DNA of 64,000 bases. Source: Sphingomonas sp. JC676. Its GTDB lineage: Bacteria; Pseudomonadota; Alphaproteobacteria; Sphingomonadales; Sphingomonadaceae. The stretch covers positions 62,001-126,000 of the forward strand of contig NZ_JACTGR010000001.1 of assembly GCF_014489075.1 (NCBI RefSeq). The letters run 5' to 3'. The notes under the pieces are model-generated. The model saw nothing but the letters and a program-made list of their open reading frames with translations, did no database searches and was not told the origin of the DNA. Every line of letters begins with the position of its first letter. Positions within the stretch are counted from its first letter, which is position 1. This document shows positions 20,557 to 29,990 of the stretch, one piece after another. The position numbers were made by a program, and so were the translations under genes.

Positions 20557-22572
20557 ATGACTCCGACCAAACTCCTCATCGGCCAGATCTTGATCGTGTT
20601 CGCGATCATGATGGCAGGTGTCTGGGCCGCCACGCAGTGGGCGGCCTCGATGCTCGGCTATCAGGTCGCGCTGGGTGCACCCTGGTTCCGCATTGGCGGC
20701 TATCCGTTCTATCGGCCCTGGGCGCTGTTCGGCTGGTGGTTCCACTACGACGCCTATGCGCCGCGGGTCTTCGACAAGGCGGGCGCTCTGGCGGGCGCCA
20801 GCGGCTTCATGGGCTGCGCGGCCGCGATCGTCGGGTCGCTCTGGCGCTCGCGCCATGCGCGCAATGTCACGACCTATGGTTCGGCGCGCTGGGCGAGCGT
20901 GGCGGAGGTCGAAGCCGCCGGCCTCTTCCGCAATGCCGGCGTGTTCCTTGGGCGCATGTATGGGCGCTATCTGCGCCATGATGGACCTGAGCATGTCATG
21001 GCGTTTGCGCCGACGCGTTCGGGCAAGGGCGTCGGCCTGGTCGTGCCGACGCTGCTCAGCTGGACGGGTTCGGCCGTCATTCACGATATCAAGGGCGAGA
21101 ACTGGCAGCTGACCGCCGGCTGGCGATCGCGCTTCTCGCATTGCCTTCTCTTCAACCCGACCGACCCGCGCTCGGCGCGTTACAATCCGCTGCTGGAGGT
21201 TCGGCGCGGCGCCGATGAGGTGCGCGACGTCCAGAATATCGCGGATATATTGGTCGATCCCGAAGGCGCGCTCGAGCGGCGCTCGCACTGGGAGAAAACC
21301 AGCCACTCGCTGCTGGTCGGCGCCATCCTCCACATCCTCTATGCCGAGGAGGAGAAGACGCTGTCGCGCGTGGCGACTTTCCTGTCCGACCCGCAGCGTA
21401 GTTTCGTCGACACGCTCAAGAACATGATGGCGACCAACCATCTGGGAACCGAGGCGGCGCCCAAGGTCCACCCGGTGGTCGCATCGGCCGCGCGCGAGCT
21501 CCTCAACAAATCTGACAATGAACGCTCGGGCGTCCTCTCGACCGCGATGTCGTTCTTGGGCCTGTATCGCGATCCGACCGTCGCTATGGCAACCTCGTCC
21601 TGTGATTTTCGGATCGCCGACCTGGTCGAGGGCACGAACCCGGTCTCGCTCTATCTGGTCATTCCGCCATCGGACATTTCGCGGACCAAGCCGCTGGTCC
21701 GGCTCGTGCTCAACCAGATCGGCCGCCGCCTGACCGAGCGGCTCGAGGACGACCGGCGCCACCGGCTGCTGATGATGCTCGACGAATTTCCGGCGCTCGG
21801 GCGCCTGGACTTCTTCGAGACCGCGCTCGCCTTCATGGCCGGCTACGGCGTCCGCGCCTATCTGATCGCGCAGTCGCTCAACCAGATCTCCAAGGCCTAT
21901 GGCGAGAACAACGCCATCCTCGACAATTGCCATGTCCGGATCGCCTTCGCGGCCAACGACGAACGTACCGCCAAACGCATCTCGGATGCGCTCGGCACGG
22001 CCACCGAGCAGCGCTCGATGCGCAACTATGCCGGGCACCGCCTCGCGCCCTGGCTGGCCCATGTCATGGTCAGCCGCCAGGAGACTGCGCGCGCCCTTTT
22101 GACGCCCGGCGAGGTCATGCAGCTGCCGGCGAGCGAAGAACTGGTGCTGGTCTCCGGACTCGCGCCGATCCGCGCCGACAAGCTGCGTTACTATGAGGAT
22201 GCGCGCCTCAGCGGGCGGCTTTTGCCCCCGCCCGTGCTGGCAGCGCATGGGAATAACGACCGGCCCGCACCGCGCGCCGACGATTGGAGCGGCGTCGCGC
22301 GTCAGGTCGACGCACGCCTCATGGCCGGCGCGGAAGAGGCGGGCTCGGACGATGGCGGCGTGCAACAGGAGCGTCACCCTGGCCTCACCGAAGAGATGGC
22401 GGCTCCGATTGCTGCGCCCGAACAGCTCGATCTGCTCGGGATCGAGGACGATTTCGAATTTGCGGGCGATGCGCGGACGATGGATCGAGCGGGCGGGCTG
22501 AGCCCAGTTTCGCGCGCCCATGCCATCAACGAGACATCGGGTCGCGACGACGATCTGGTGCCGAGCTTTTGA
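20557..22572 (+). CDS. traG: Type IV coupling protein TraG/VirD4
   Basis: A 671-residue protein. Two N-terminal membrane segments (residues about 5-32 and 78-95) precede a cytoplasmic ATPase. Walker A is PTRSGKGVG (about 150), Walker B LLMMLDEFPALG (about 405). VIHDIKGENW, FNPTD and AQSLNQI are typical TraG/VirD4 sequences. It couples the relaxase-DNA complex to the secretion channel. It heads the operon; the RHH gene starts 9 bp downstream. The last 100 residues are variable. No relaxase gene precedes it, which is unusual for this arrangement. Confidence 0.95.
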   Translation: MTPTKLLIGQILIVFAIMMAGVWAATQWAASMLGYQVALGAPWFRIGGYPFYRPWALFGWWFHYDAYAPRVFDKAGALAGASGFMGCAAAIVGSLWRSRHARNVTTYGSARWASVAEVEAAGLFRNAGVFLGRMYGRYLRHDGPEHVMAFAPTRSGKGVGLVVPTLLSWTGSAVIHDIKGENWQLTAGWRSRFSHCLLFNPTDPRSARYNPLLEVRRGADEVRDVQNIADILVDPEGALERRSHWEKTSHSLLVGAILHILYAEEEKTLSRVATFLSDPQRSFVDTLKNMMATNHLGTEAAPKVHPVVASAARELLNKSDNERSGVLSTAMSFLGLYRDPTVAMATSSCDFRIADLVEGTNPVSLYLVIPPSDISRTKPLVRLVLNQIGRRLTERLEDDRRHRLLMMLDEFPALGRLDFFETALAFMAGYGVRAYLIAQSLNQISKAYGENNAILDNCHVRIAFAANDERTAKRISDALGTATEQRSMRNYAGHRLAPWLAHVMVSRQETARALLTPGEVMQLPASEELVLVSGLAPIRADKLRYYEDARLSGRLLPPPVLAAHGNNDRPAPRADDWSGVARQVDARLMAGAEEAGSDDGGVQQERHPGLTEEMAAPIAAPEQLDLLGIEDDFEFAGDARTMDRAGGLSPVSRAHAINETSGRDDDLVPSF

Positions 22573-22581
22573 GGGCGTGCC

Positions 22582-22983
22582 ATGAAGCCCCGCCATCATC
22601 TCTATCTCGACGAGGCCTTGAGCGAGCAGCTCGACGCGCTCGCGGCCAAGCCCGGCGGCTCCAAGTCGGCGATCGTGGCGGATGCATTGCGCGGTTATTT
22701 CGCGCGGCGTGGCGCGCGCGAGATCGACGACATGCTCAAGGTCCGGCTCGACCGGATCAGCCATCAGCTTACCCGCATCGAGCGCGATGGCCATATCCTG
22801 CTCGAGAGCCTGGCGCTTTTCGTACGCTACCAGCTCAATGTCACGCCGCCCCTGCCCGAAAGCGACAAAACGGGCAGGGCGGTCGGCCGTGACCGTTTCC
22901 TCAAGTTCGCGAGCCAGGTCGGGCGGCACATTGCCGATGGGCGGCGAAGCTTCGAGCCGCAGGCGGCGGAGGCGAGCGAATGA
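22582..22983 (+). CDS. CopG-type ribbon-helix-helix protein of conjugation operon
   Basis: A 133-residue protein. The N-terminus (HHLYLDEALSEQLDALA, then GGSKSAIVADALRGYF) is a ribbon-helix-helix fold: a short strand for the DNA groove and two helices for the dimer. A helical extension follows. Proteins of this kind sit between traG and trbB in many alphaproteobacterial elements and probably regulate the operon; direct evidence is lacking here. It overlaps trbB by 4 bp (ATGA). Confidence 0.85.
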   Translation: MKPRHHLYLDEALSEQLDALAAKPGGSKSAIVADALRGYFARRGAREIDDMLKVRLDRISHQLTRIERDGHILLESLALFVRYQLNVTPPLPESDKTGRAVGRDRFLKFASQVGRHIADGRRSFEPQAAEASE

Positions 22984-23975
22984 GCGGGTCGATGCTTTCC
23001 GAATCCGCCGATCGCTCGCGGGCGATGCTGCGTACCGCGATGGGGCCGGCGATCGCTGCGGCGCTCGGCGACAGCCATGTCGTCGAGATCATGGTCAATC
23101 CGGACGGTGTGCTGCGCCTCGACCGGCTGGGCGAGGGAAGGGTGGACACCGGCATTCGGATCGCCGCCGAACAGGTCGAGCGGATCATCCGGCTGGTCGC
23201 CAGCCATGCCCGCACCGAGGCGCATGGCCTCGCACCCATCGTCAGCGCCGAGCTGCCGCCGCACGGGCACGGGGCGGGCGAGCGGTTCGAGGGCCTGCTG
23301 CCGCCGGTCAGCCAGGCGCCGTGCTTCTCGATCCGCAAGCCCGCGGCCCGCGTCTACACGCTCGACGACTATGTCGCCGACGGCATCATGACGCCGGCCT
23401 TCCAGCAGATCCTGCGCGGCGCCGTGCTGGCGCGCCGCAACATTCTCGTCGCTGGCGGCACCAGCTCGGGCAAGACCACGCTCGCCAATGCATTGCTTGC
23501 GGAAATGGCATCCCTCGATGAACGGGTCATCCTGATCGAGGACACGCGCGAGTTGCAATGCGCGGCTCCCGACACCGTGGCGCTGAGGACCCGGCCCGGC
23601 GTCGTCAGTATCGCCGATCTTGTCCGCTCGACGCTGCGCCTGCGCCCCGACCGGATCGTCATCGGCGAGGTTCGCGGCGCCGAGGCGCTCGACATGCTCA
23701 AGGCCTGGAACACAGGTCATCCCGGCGGGATTGCCACCGTCCACGCGAATAGCGCGGTCGCGGCGCTGCACCGGCTCGAGCAGCTGACCCAGGAAGCGGT
23801 CGTGAGCGCGCCGCGCCACCTCATTGCCGAGGCGATCGACCTGATCGTGTTCATCGCGGGCCGCGGCCTTGGTCGCCGCGTCGAAGCCATCGCGCATGTC
23901 AGCGGCGTCGCTCCCGACGGCAGCTACGCCGTCGGCATGATTCCCCGGTTTTTCAACGAAGGAGACGAAGAATGA
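22980..23975 (+). CDS. trbB: TrbB, VirB11-type secretion ATPase
   Basis: A 331-residue protein. The N-terminal domain (VVEIMVNPDGVLRLD) is followed by the RecA-like ATPase with Walker A GGTSSGKTTLA (about 158), Asp box LIEDTRELQ, Walker B DRIVIGEVRGAEAL and the His box TGHPGGIATVHAN. It forms hexamers at the inner face of the conjugation channel. Length is usual for TrbB. It overlaps both neighbours by 4 bp. Confidence 0.96.
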   Translation: MSGSMLSESADRSRAMLRTAMGPAIAAALGDSHVVEIMVNPDGVLRLDRLGEGRVDTGIRIAAEQVERIIRLVASHARTEAHGLAPIVSAELPPHGHGAGERFEGLLPPVSQAPCFSIRKPAARVYTLDDYVADGIMTPAFQQILRGAVLARRNILVAGGTSSGKTTLANALLAEMASLDERVILIEDTRELQCAAPDTVALRTRPGVVSIADLVRSTLRLRPDRIVIGEVRGAEALDMLKAWNTGHPGGIATVHANSAVAALHRLEQLTQEAVVSAPRHLIAEAIDLIVFIAGRGLGRRVEAIAHVSGVAPDGSYAVGMIPRFFNEGDEE

Positions 23976-24310
23976 CCATGAAGACACAGGCCGTCGCGCG
24001 TTCGCGCGACCTGCTGCGCCTGGGGGCCGCTGCTCTGGCGGTCGCCCTTGCCAGCTCTGCCCAGGCTGCCGGGTCGGGCATGCCCTGGGAGGAGCCGTTG
24101 CAGCAGGTGCTCGAATCCGTCCAGGGTCCGGTCGCCAAGATCGTTGCGGTGCTGATCATCATCACCACCGGCCTCGCGCTCGCGTTCGGCGAGACCTCGG
24201 GCGGCTTTCGCAAGCTCATCCAGATCGTCTTCGGACTGTCGATCGCGTTCGCGGCGTCGAGCTTCTTCCTGAGCTTCTTCAGCTTTGGCGGCGGAGCCTT
24301 GATCTCGTGA
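23972..24310 (+). CDS. trbC: TrbC, conjugative pilin precursor
   Basis: A 112-residue protein. A signal peptide ends near AQAAGSG, followed by the motif MPWEEPLQQVLESVQGP and two membrane helices (IVAVLIIITTGLALAFG and IVFGLSIAFAASSFFLSFF). This is the VirB2/TrbC pilin plan. In RP4 the pilin is cyclised by TraF peptidase; no traF homologue is in this window, so the peptidase must be elsewhere or missing. Confidence 0.93.
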   Translation: MTMKTQAVARSRDLLRLGAAALAVALASSAQAAGSGMPWEEPLQQVLESVQGPVAKIVAVLIIITTGLALAFGETSGGFRKLIQIVFGLSIAFAASSFFLSFFSFGGGALIS

Positions 24311-24588
24311 GCATTACCGGCGCCCCTGGCGGCCATGTCGAAGGCTTCGAGGCGCCGATCCACCGGTCGCTCGCCGAGCCCATCCTGCTCGGCGGCGTAC
24401 CGAGGGGCCTCGCGATCCTGAACGGGACGCTCGCGGCGGCGCTTGGGCTTGGCCTCCAGCAATGGATTGCCGGTCTCCTTGTCTGGGCGATCGGTCACAC
24501 GCTCGCGGTGTTCGCCGCCAGGCGCGACCCGGACTTCGCAGCGGTCACCCTGCGCCACTTGCGCCAGAAAGGGCGTCTTTCATGCTGA
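24307..24588 (+). CDS. trbD: TrbD, VirB3-like inner-membrane component
   Basis: 93 residues from a GTG that overlaps the trbC stop. GFEAPIHRSLAEPILLGG opens the protein as in other TrbD proteins, then two membrane stretches, then FAARRDPDFAAVTLRHL. It works with the TrbE ATPase. The 3' end overlaps the trbE start by 7 bp. Confidence 0.92.
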   Translation: MSITGAPGGHVEGFEAPIHRSLAEPILLGGVPRGLAILNGTLAAALGLGLQQWIAGLLVWAIGHTLAVFAARRDPDFAAVTLRHLRQKGRLSC

Positions 24589-27020
24589 ACCTGCGTGAAT
24601 ATCGCGCGTGGGCCGACCGGCTGGCCGACCATCTTCCCTGGGCCGCGCTCGTGGCACCGGGCATAGTCCTCAACAAGGACGGCAGCTTCCAGCGGACCCT
24701 GGCATTTCGCGGGCCCGATCTGGAAAGCGCGACCGAAGCCGAACTGGTCTCGGCCTGCGCGCGCGCCAACAATGTCCTCAAGCGCCTGGGATCGGGCTGG
24801 GCATTGTTTTTCGAGGCCGAGCGACGCGAGGCGCTTGGATATCCCAGTTCCGACTTTCCCGATGCCGCATCCTGGCTGGTCGACGAGGAACGTCGAGCAG
24901 CGTTCGAAGGCGGCGCCGCGCATTTCGAGAGCCGCTATCATCTCACCCTGTTGCAGTTGCCCGCTGCCGACCAGAGCGACAGCGCGGGCCGGGTGCTGGT
25001 CGCGCGCGACGGGGTCGGCGGCCGGGACTGGCGTCTGGCGCTTGCCGGCTTCGTCGCCGAGACCGACCGCGTGCTGGACCTTCTGTCGGGCTTCATGCCC
25101 GAGGTTCGCGCGCTGGATGATGCCGAAACGCTGACCTATCTGCATGGGTGCATCTCGACGCGGCGCCATCTCGTCGCCGCGCCGGAGGTGCCGATATATC
25201 TGGACGGCCTGCTCGTCGATACCGAGCTGACAGGCGGGCTCGAGCCGATGCTCGGTGACCAGCATCTGCGTACGCTCACCATCCTGGGCTTCCCCAATTG
25301 CAGCCGCCCCGCGATCCTCGATGCGCTCAATCATCTGGATTTCGAATATCGCTGGGTCACGCGCTTCCTCGCGCTCGACAAGGCGGATGCGACCAAGGCG
25401 CTGACCAAGATCCGCCGGCAATGGTTCAACAAGCGCAAGTCGGTCGCCGCGCTGCTCCGCGAAGTCATGTACAACCAGCCGAGCCCGCTCCTCGACAGCG
25501 ATGCCGACAACAAGGTCGTCGACAGCGACCTCGCGCTCCAGGCGCTGGGCGGCGATCATGTCGCCTTCGGCTATCTGACCATGACGATGACGGTGATGGA
25601 CGCCGACCGCGTGGCGGTCGAGGACAAGGTCCGCAGGGTCGAGCGCATCGTCAACGGCCTTGGCTTCACCGCCATGCGCGAAAGCGTGAATGCGGTGGAA
25701 GCGTGGCTGTCGAGCCTTCCGGGCCATGTCTATGCCAATGTCCGCCAGCCGCTCGTCCATACGCTCAACCTCGCGCACCTGATGCCGCTGTCGAGCGTCT
25801 GGGCGGGTCCGGCGGGCAATGCCCATCTCGACGGACCACCGGTCCTGATCGCCGAGACCAGTGGCTCGACGCCCTTCCGCATGACCACTCATGTCGGCGA
25901 TGTCGGCCATATGCTGATCGTGGGTCCGACCGGCGCCGGCAAGTCGGTGCTGCTGTCGACCCTCGCATTGCAGTTCCGGCGCTATCGGGACGCCCAAGTC
26001 TATCTCTTCGACAAGGGCCTGTCCGCACGCGCGGCGGTGCTGGCGATGGGCGGCGCCCATCACGCGCTCGGGCTCGGCGCCGATAGCGGCGGCACGATCG
26101 CTTTCCAGCCGCTGCGGCATATCGACCGCGCCGAGGAACGGGCCTGGGCATCCGAATGGCTCGCTGCCTTGCTCGCCCATGAGAAGGTTTCGGTCACGCC
26201 CGAGATCAAGGACGCATTATGGTCGGCGCTTGGCAATCTCGCCAGCGCGCCGCTCGAGGAACGGACGCTGACCGGCCTGTCCTTGCTGCTCCAATCCGGT
26301 GCGCTGCGCTCGGCCTTGTCGCCATACACGCTCGAGGGTCCGTTCGGGCAGTTGCTCGATTCTTGCGAGGACGATCTCGCGGTCGCGGATGTCCAGTGCT
26401 TCGAGACCGAGACGCTGATGGGGCTGGCGGGCGTCATCGCCCCCGTCCTCAGCTATCTGTTCCATCGTCTGGAGGAGAGGTTCGACGGGCGACCGACCCT
26501 GCTCGTCCTCGACGAAGCCTGGATCTTTCTCGATCATCCCTTGTTTGCCGCGCGTATCCGCGAATGGCTGAAGGTGCTGCGCAAAAAGAATGTCGCGGTA
26601 GTCTTCGCGACCCAGAGCCTTGCCGATATCGCCGATAGCGCGGTAGCGCCCGCCATCATCGAGAGCTGCCCGCAGCGCATCCTGCTTCCCAACGACCGCG
26701 CGGCCGAGCCGCAGAGCCGGGCCGCCTATGCGCGCTTCGGCCTCAACGATCGACAGATCGAACTGATCAGCCGCGCGACGCCCAAGCGCCATTATTACCT
26801 CCAGTCGGCGCGCGGCAATCGGGTGTTCGAGCTGGGGCTCGGTCCCGTCGCGCTGGCGCTTGCCGGCGCCTCCGACCCCGCCACCCAAGTCCGGATCGAT
26901 GCGCTGCTCGCCGAGCATGGCACCGACCAATTCGCTGCCCGCTTCCTCGCATCCGCCGGCCTGGACTGGGCAGCGCAGGTCCTCGCCGGCTTTCCCGTTT
27001 CATCCCCGTTCTCGGAGTGA
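24582..27020 (+). CDS. trbE: TrbE, VirB4-type secretion ATPase
   Basis: 812 residues from ATG 24582 (MLNLREYRAWADRL), inside the end of trbD. The N-terminal CagE/TrbE/VirB4 domain spans about residues 180-390. The ATPase domain has Walker A GPTGAGKSVLL (about 447) and Walker B LLVLDEAWIF (about 639), followed by ATQSLADIADS and the C-terminal SRATPKRHYYLQS element. It powers pilus assembly and substrate transfer. Length and motifs are intact. Confidence 0.96.
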   Translation: MLNLREYRAWADRLADHLPWAALVAPGIVLNKDGSFQRTLAFRGPDLESATEAELVSACARANNVLKRLGSGWALFFEAERREALGYPSSDFPDAASWLVDEERRAAFEGGAAHFESRYHLTLLQLPAADQSDSAGRVLVARDGVGGRDWRLALAGFVAETDRVLDLLSGFMPEVRALDDAETLTYLHGCISTRRHLVAAPEVPIYLDGLLVDTELTGGLEPMLGDQHLRTLTILGFPNCSRPAILDALNHLDFEYRWVTRFLALDKADATKALTKIRRQWFNKRKSVAALLREVMYNQPSPLLDSDADNKVVDSDLALQALGGDHVAFGYLTMTMTVMDADRVAVEDKVRRVERIVNGLGFTAMRESVNAVEAWLSSLPGHVYANVRQPLVHTLNLAHLMPLSSVWAGPAGNAHLDGPPVLIAETSGSTPFRMTTHVGDVGHMLIVGPTGAGKSVLLSTLALQFRRYRDAQVYLFDKGLSARAAVLAMGGAHHALGLGADSGGTIAFQPLRHIDRAEERAWASEWLAALLAHEKVSVTPEIKDALWSALGNLASAPLEERTLTGLSLLLQSGALRSALSPYTLEGPFGQLLDSCEDDLAVADVQCFETETLMGLAGVIAPVLSYLFHRLEERFDGRPTLLVLDEAWIFLDHPLFAARIREWLKVLRKKNVAVVFATQSLADIADSAVAPAIIESCPQRILLPNDRAAEPQSRAAYARFGLNDRQIELISRATPKRHYYLQSARGNRVFELGLGPVALALAGASDPATQVRIDALLAEHGTDQFAARFLASAGLDWAAQVLAGFPVSSPFSE

Positions 27021-27025
27021 TTTCC

Positions 27026-27769
27026 ATGTTCGCTTCAGACCTCAAGAAGACCCTGATCTCGTCTGCCATGGGCCTAGGCATGCTGGTCTCGCTTGCCGGT
27101 GCCTTGCTGACGGCAGAACCCGCGCACGCGCAGCTGACCGTTTTCGACCCGACCAATTATTCGCAGAACATGCTGACCGCCGCGCGGGCCCTCGAGCAGA
27201 TCAACAACCAGATCACCTCGCTCCAGCACGAAGCGCAGATGCTGACCGACTTCGAGCGCAACTTGTCGCCGCTGACGGTCTTCCACGACCAGCAGCAGCT
27301 CTTCGCGCGCCTGTCGGCGATCGACACGCTGATCAGCCAGGCGAAGGGGATCGGTTTCAAGGCAAGCGACGTGGAGGCGCAGTTCCGCGCCCTTTATCCG
27401 GATTTCGACACGAAGCTGAGCGCGAGCGCCATCGCCGCGCAGGCGCAGGCCCGCCTCGACACCGCGATTACAGGTTTCCGCCACACGATGCAGGTCCAGG
27501 CGCAGATTGCCGAGGCGGTGCAGGCCGATGCCGGCACGCTCGCCAAGATCATGGAGTCGAGCCAGAATGCCGCCGGCGCGCAGCAGGTCGGGCAGGCGAC
27601 CAACCAGCTTCTGGCGCTGACCGCCAAGCAACAGATGCAAATCCAGGAATTGCTGGCCGCGCAGGGCCATGCCGATGCCGTCGAGCGCGCCCGCCAGGCC
27701 CAGTCGCAGCGGGATGCGCGCGCAGCTACGACCAAGTTCCTCGGCACCGGCTACGCCTACCAGCAATAG
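27026..27769 (+). CDS. trbJ: TrbJ, periplasmic conjugation protein
   Basis: 247 residues from ATG 27026, supported by GGAG 8 nt upstream; a GTG at 27017 is the alternative. A signal peptide ends near AHAQ, and FDPTNYSQNMLTAARALEQINNQI is the family hallmark (VirB5-like). The rest is helical and Gln-rich. It is followed by 110 bp containing a strong hairpin in place of trbK. Confidence 0.93.
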   Translation: MFASDLKKTLISSAMGLGMLVSLAGALLTAEPAHAQLTVFDPTNYSQNMLTAARALEQINNQITSLQHEAQMLTDFERNLSPLTVFHDQQQLFARLSAIDTLISQAKGIGFKASDVEAQFRALYPDFDTKLSASAIAAQAQARLDTAITGFRHTMQVQAQIAEAVQADAGTLAKIMESSQNAAGAQQVGQATNQLLALTAKQQMQIQELLAAQGHADAVERARQAQSQRDARAATTKFLGTGYAYQQ

Positions 27770-27811
27770 GCCCCCTTACCGGCGGCGCGCGCTCCCCCAG
27801 CGCCGCCGGCC

Positions 27812-27850
27812 GCCGCGGGGCGTCTGCCGCCTCTCCGGGCGCCCCGCGGC
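27812..27850 (+). other. Strong GC hairpin between trbJ and trbL
   Basis: Perfect 11-bp arms GCCGCGGGGCG (27812-27822) and CGCCCCGCGGC (27840-27850) around a 17-nt loop, in the only sizeable gap of the trb operon. There is no T-tract after it. It may protect the upstream mRNA or reduce expression of downstream genes. No trbK (entry-exclusion) gene is recognisable in the gap. Confidence 0.55.
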
Positions 27851-27879
27851 CACCGCTCTTCACATCAGGATAGTCCGAA

Positions 27880-29178
27880 GTGCACAACCTCAATGTCATC
27901 GACAGCTTTCTTGCGGCCTTCATCCGCTACATCGACTCCGGGTTCGGCTTGCTCGGCGGCGATGTCGGCTTCCTGACCAGCGCGATGATCGGCATCGACA
28001 TCACGCTTGCCGGGCTGTTCTGGGCGATGGCGGGCGAGGGCGATGTGATCGGCCGCTTCCTCAAGAAGATCCTTTATGTCGGTGCCTTCGCCTACATCCT
28101 GAACAACTTCTCCTGGCTCGCGAACATCATCTTCGCGTCCTTTGCCCATGCTGGCCTGACCGCGGGCGGAGGCGCCTTTACCGAGAAGCAGCTGATGCAG
28201 CCCGGACGCCTTGCCGGGCTTGGCTATCAGGCTGCCTGGCCGCTGCTCAACCAGGCCTCGCAGATGATGGGCTTCGCCAGCTTCTTCGACAATTTCCTGA
28301 CGATCTGTGTGCTGCTGATCGCCTGGCTGGTCGTCATCGCCGCCTTCTTCGTGCTCGCGGTCCAGATCTTCATCACGATCATCGAGTTCAAGCTGACGAC
28401 GCTGGCCGGCTTCGTGCTGGTCCCCTTTGCCCTGTGGAACCGGACCAGCTTTCTCGCCGAGCGGGTGATGGGCTCGGTGGTCAGCTCCGGCATCAAGCTC
28501 ATGGTGCTGGCCATCATCATCGGCATCGGCAGCGGCTTCTTCGCTGACTTCGTGGGCACCTTGCAGGGAGAGGAGCCGGATCTTGCCCAAGCGATGAGCC
28601 TGGTCCTCGCAAGCGTGACATTGATCGGCCTCGCCATCTTTGGACCCGGCATCGCGTCCGGACTGGTCGCGGGCGCGCCGCAGCTCGGTGCCGGCGCAGC
28701 GGTGGGTGCCACCGCCGCCGTGGTCGGGGGCGCGGCGATCGGTGGCGGCGCGCTCGCCGGTGCGGGCCGAATGGCGGGCGGAACCGCGCTCGGCGCGGTC
28801 CGCGCGGGAACGACGATGGGATCGGCGGCATCAACTGCCTACCAGCTCGGCCAGGAGACTTCGGGTACGAAAGCCGTCGGAGCCGGCCTTGCCGGCGTGG
28901 CGAACGCCGCGAAGGGCGCGGCTGCCCGACATATCGGCGCGCCGCTTGGCGATGCAGCCTCCCGCGGCCGCGACATGGCTTGGAATGCCGGCACGACATC
29001 CGGTTCGCCGGCTCCCGCCGGCAATAGCGCCCAGGACAAGGCGCCCGACTGGGCGCGCAAGCTCCGCTCCGAGCAATCTGCCCGACATCACCGGCAGGCC
29101 ACCTTTCAGACGCTGAAGGACGGCGACGGCAGTGGTGCCTCGGCCACCCCCGACATCAAGGAAAGGGACGAACCATGA
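27880..29178 (+). CDS. trbL: TrbL, VirB6-like polytopic membrane protein
   Basis: 432 residues from GTG 27880. The opening NVIDSFLAAFIRYIDSGFGLL is typical. Five or six membrane helices lie before residue 260, then a long Ala/Gly-rich low-complexity tail as usual for TrbL, ending in a charged segment. It forms part of the inner-membrane channel. The stop overlaps trbF (ATGA). Confidence 0.94.
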   Translation: MHNLNVIDSFLAAFIRYIDSGFGLLGGDVGFLTSAMIGIDITLAGLFWAMAGEGDVIGRFLKKILYVGAFAYILNNFSWLANIIFASFAHAGLTAGGGAFTEKQLMQPGRLAGLGYQAAWPLLNQASQMMGFASFFDNFLTICVLLIAWLVVIAAFFVLAVQIFITIIEFKLTTLAGFVLVPFALWNRTSFLAERVMGSVVSSGIKLMVLAIIIGIGSGFFADFVGTLQGEEPDLAQAMSLVLASVTLIGLAIFGPGIASGLVAGAPQLGAGAAVGATAAVVGGAAIGGGALAGAGRMAGGTALGAVRAGTTMGSAASTAYQLGQETSGTKAVGAGLAGVANAAKGAAARHIGAPLGDAASRGRDMAWNAGTTSGSPAPAGNSAQDKAPDWARKLRSEQSARHHRQATFQTLKDGDGSGASATPDIKERDEP

Positions 29179-29990
29179 AGTTCAGGCGAAGCGTGCAGCG
29201 CTACGGCAGGACGCCGGAGCCGGAGACGCCGTACCAGCGCGCGGGACAAGTTTGGGACGAACGTATCGGCTCAGCTCGCGTGCAGGCGCGCAATTGGCGG
29301 CTGATGGCCTTTGGTGGCCTGCTGCTGTCGACGGGCCTGTCCTCGGCGTTGGTCTGGCAGTCGATGCAGAGCCGCGTCCTGCCCTATGTCGTCGAGGTAG
29401 ACTCGCTTGGGGAGGCCCGGGCAGTCAGCCCGGCCGAGGCGGACTATAAGCCGACCGACCCGCAAGTGACGTGGTTCCTGGCGCGGTTCATCAGCGATGT
29501 GCGCTCCGTGTCGCTCGATCCGGTGCTGATGCGCCAGAACTGGCTTCACGCCTATGATTTCGCAAGCGAGCGCGGCGCTCAGGCGCTGAGCGAATATGCT
29601 CGCGTCGCGGCACCCTTTGCCCGTGTCGGAGAGAGGACCGTGTCGGTCCAGGTAACGAGCGTCGTCCGCGCGTCGCCGACTTCGTTTCAGGTCAAGTGGA
29701 GCGAGGCCAGCTACGAGCGTGGCAACCTCGTCAACACGGCGCGATGGACCGCCATCCTGACAGTGGTGATGAAGCCACCCAAGTCGGCGGAAGTCCTGCG
29801 CAGGAACCCGCTTGGTCTCTATGTCGATGCGGTGGACTGGAGCCGCGAGCTCGAAGAGCCGGCGCCACGATCCAACCTGCGCGCCGCTCCCTTTGCGCCG
29901 CCCGAAAGCCCGACCATTCCCGCCCCTGGTGGCGCGGTCGGGCCGGCCCCGAGGGAATCCTCCCTGCCTAAGATGGAGAATGTCCAATGA
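29175..29990 (+). CDS. trbF: TrbF, VirB8-like protein
   Basis: A 271-residue protein. A short cytoplasmic N-terminus with TPYQRAGQVWDERIG, one membrane helix (LMAFGGLLLSTGLSSALVW), then a periplasmic NTF2-like VirB8 domain (VTWFLARFISDVRSVS, and TARWTAILTVV). A Pro-rich end follows. It is a scaffold of the secretion channel and overlaps neighbours by 4 bp. Confidence 0.94.
   Translation: MKFRRSVQRYGRTPEPETPYQRAGQVWDERIGSARVQARNWRLMAFGGLLLSTGLSSALVWQSMQSRVLPYVVEVDSLGEARAVSPAEADYKPTDPQVTWFLARFISDVRSVSLDPVLMRQNWLHAYDFASERGAQALSEYARVAAPFARVGERTVSVQVTSVVRASPTSFQVKWSEASYERGNLVNTARWTAILTVVMKPPKSAEVLRRNPLGLYVDAVDWSRELEEPAPRSNLRAAPFAPPESPTIPAPGGAVGPAPRESSLPKMENVQ

Noticed and set aside
20275..22929. 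Very long open frame (884 codons) on the minus strand opposite traG
   Set aside because: It mirrors traG and its neighbour codon by codon, has no recognisable domain and arises from high-GC third-position bias.
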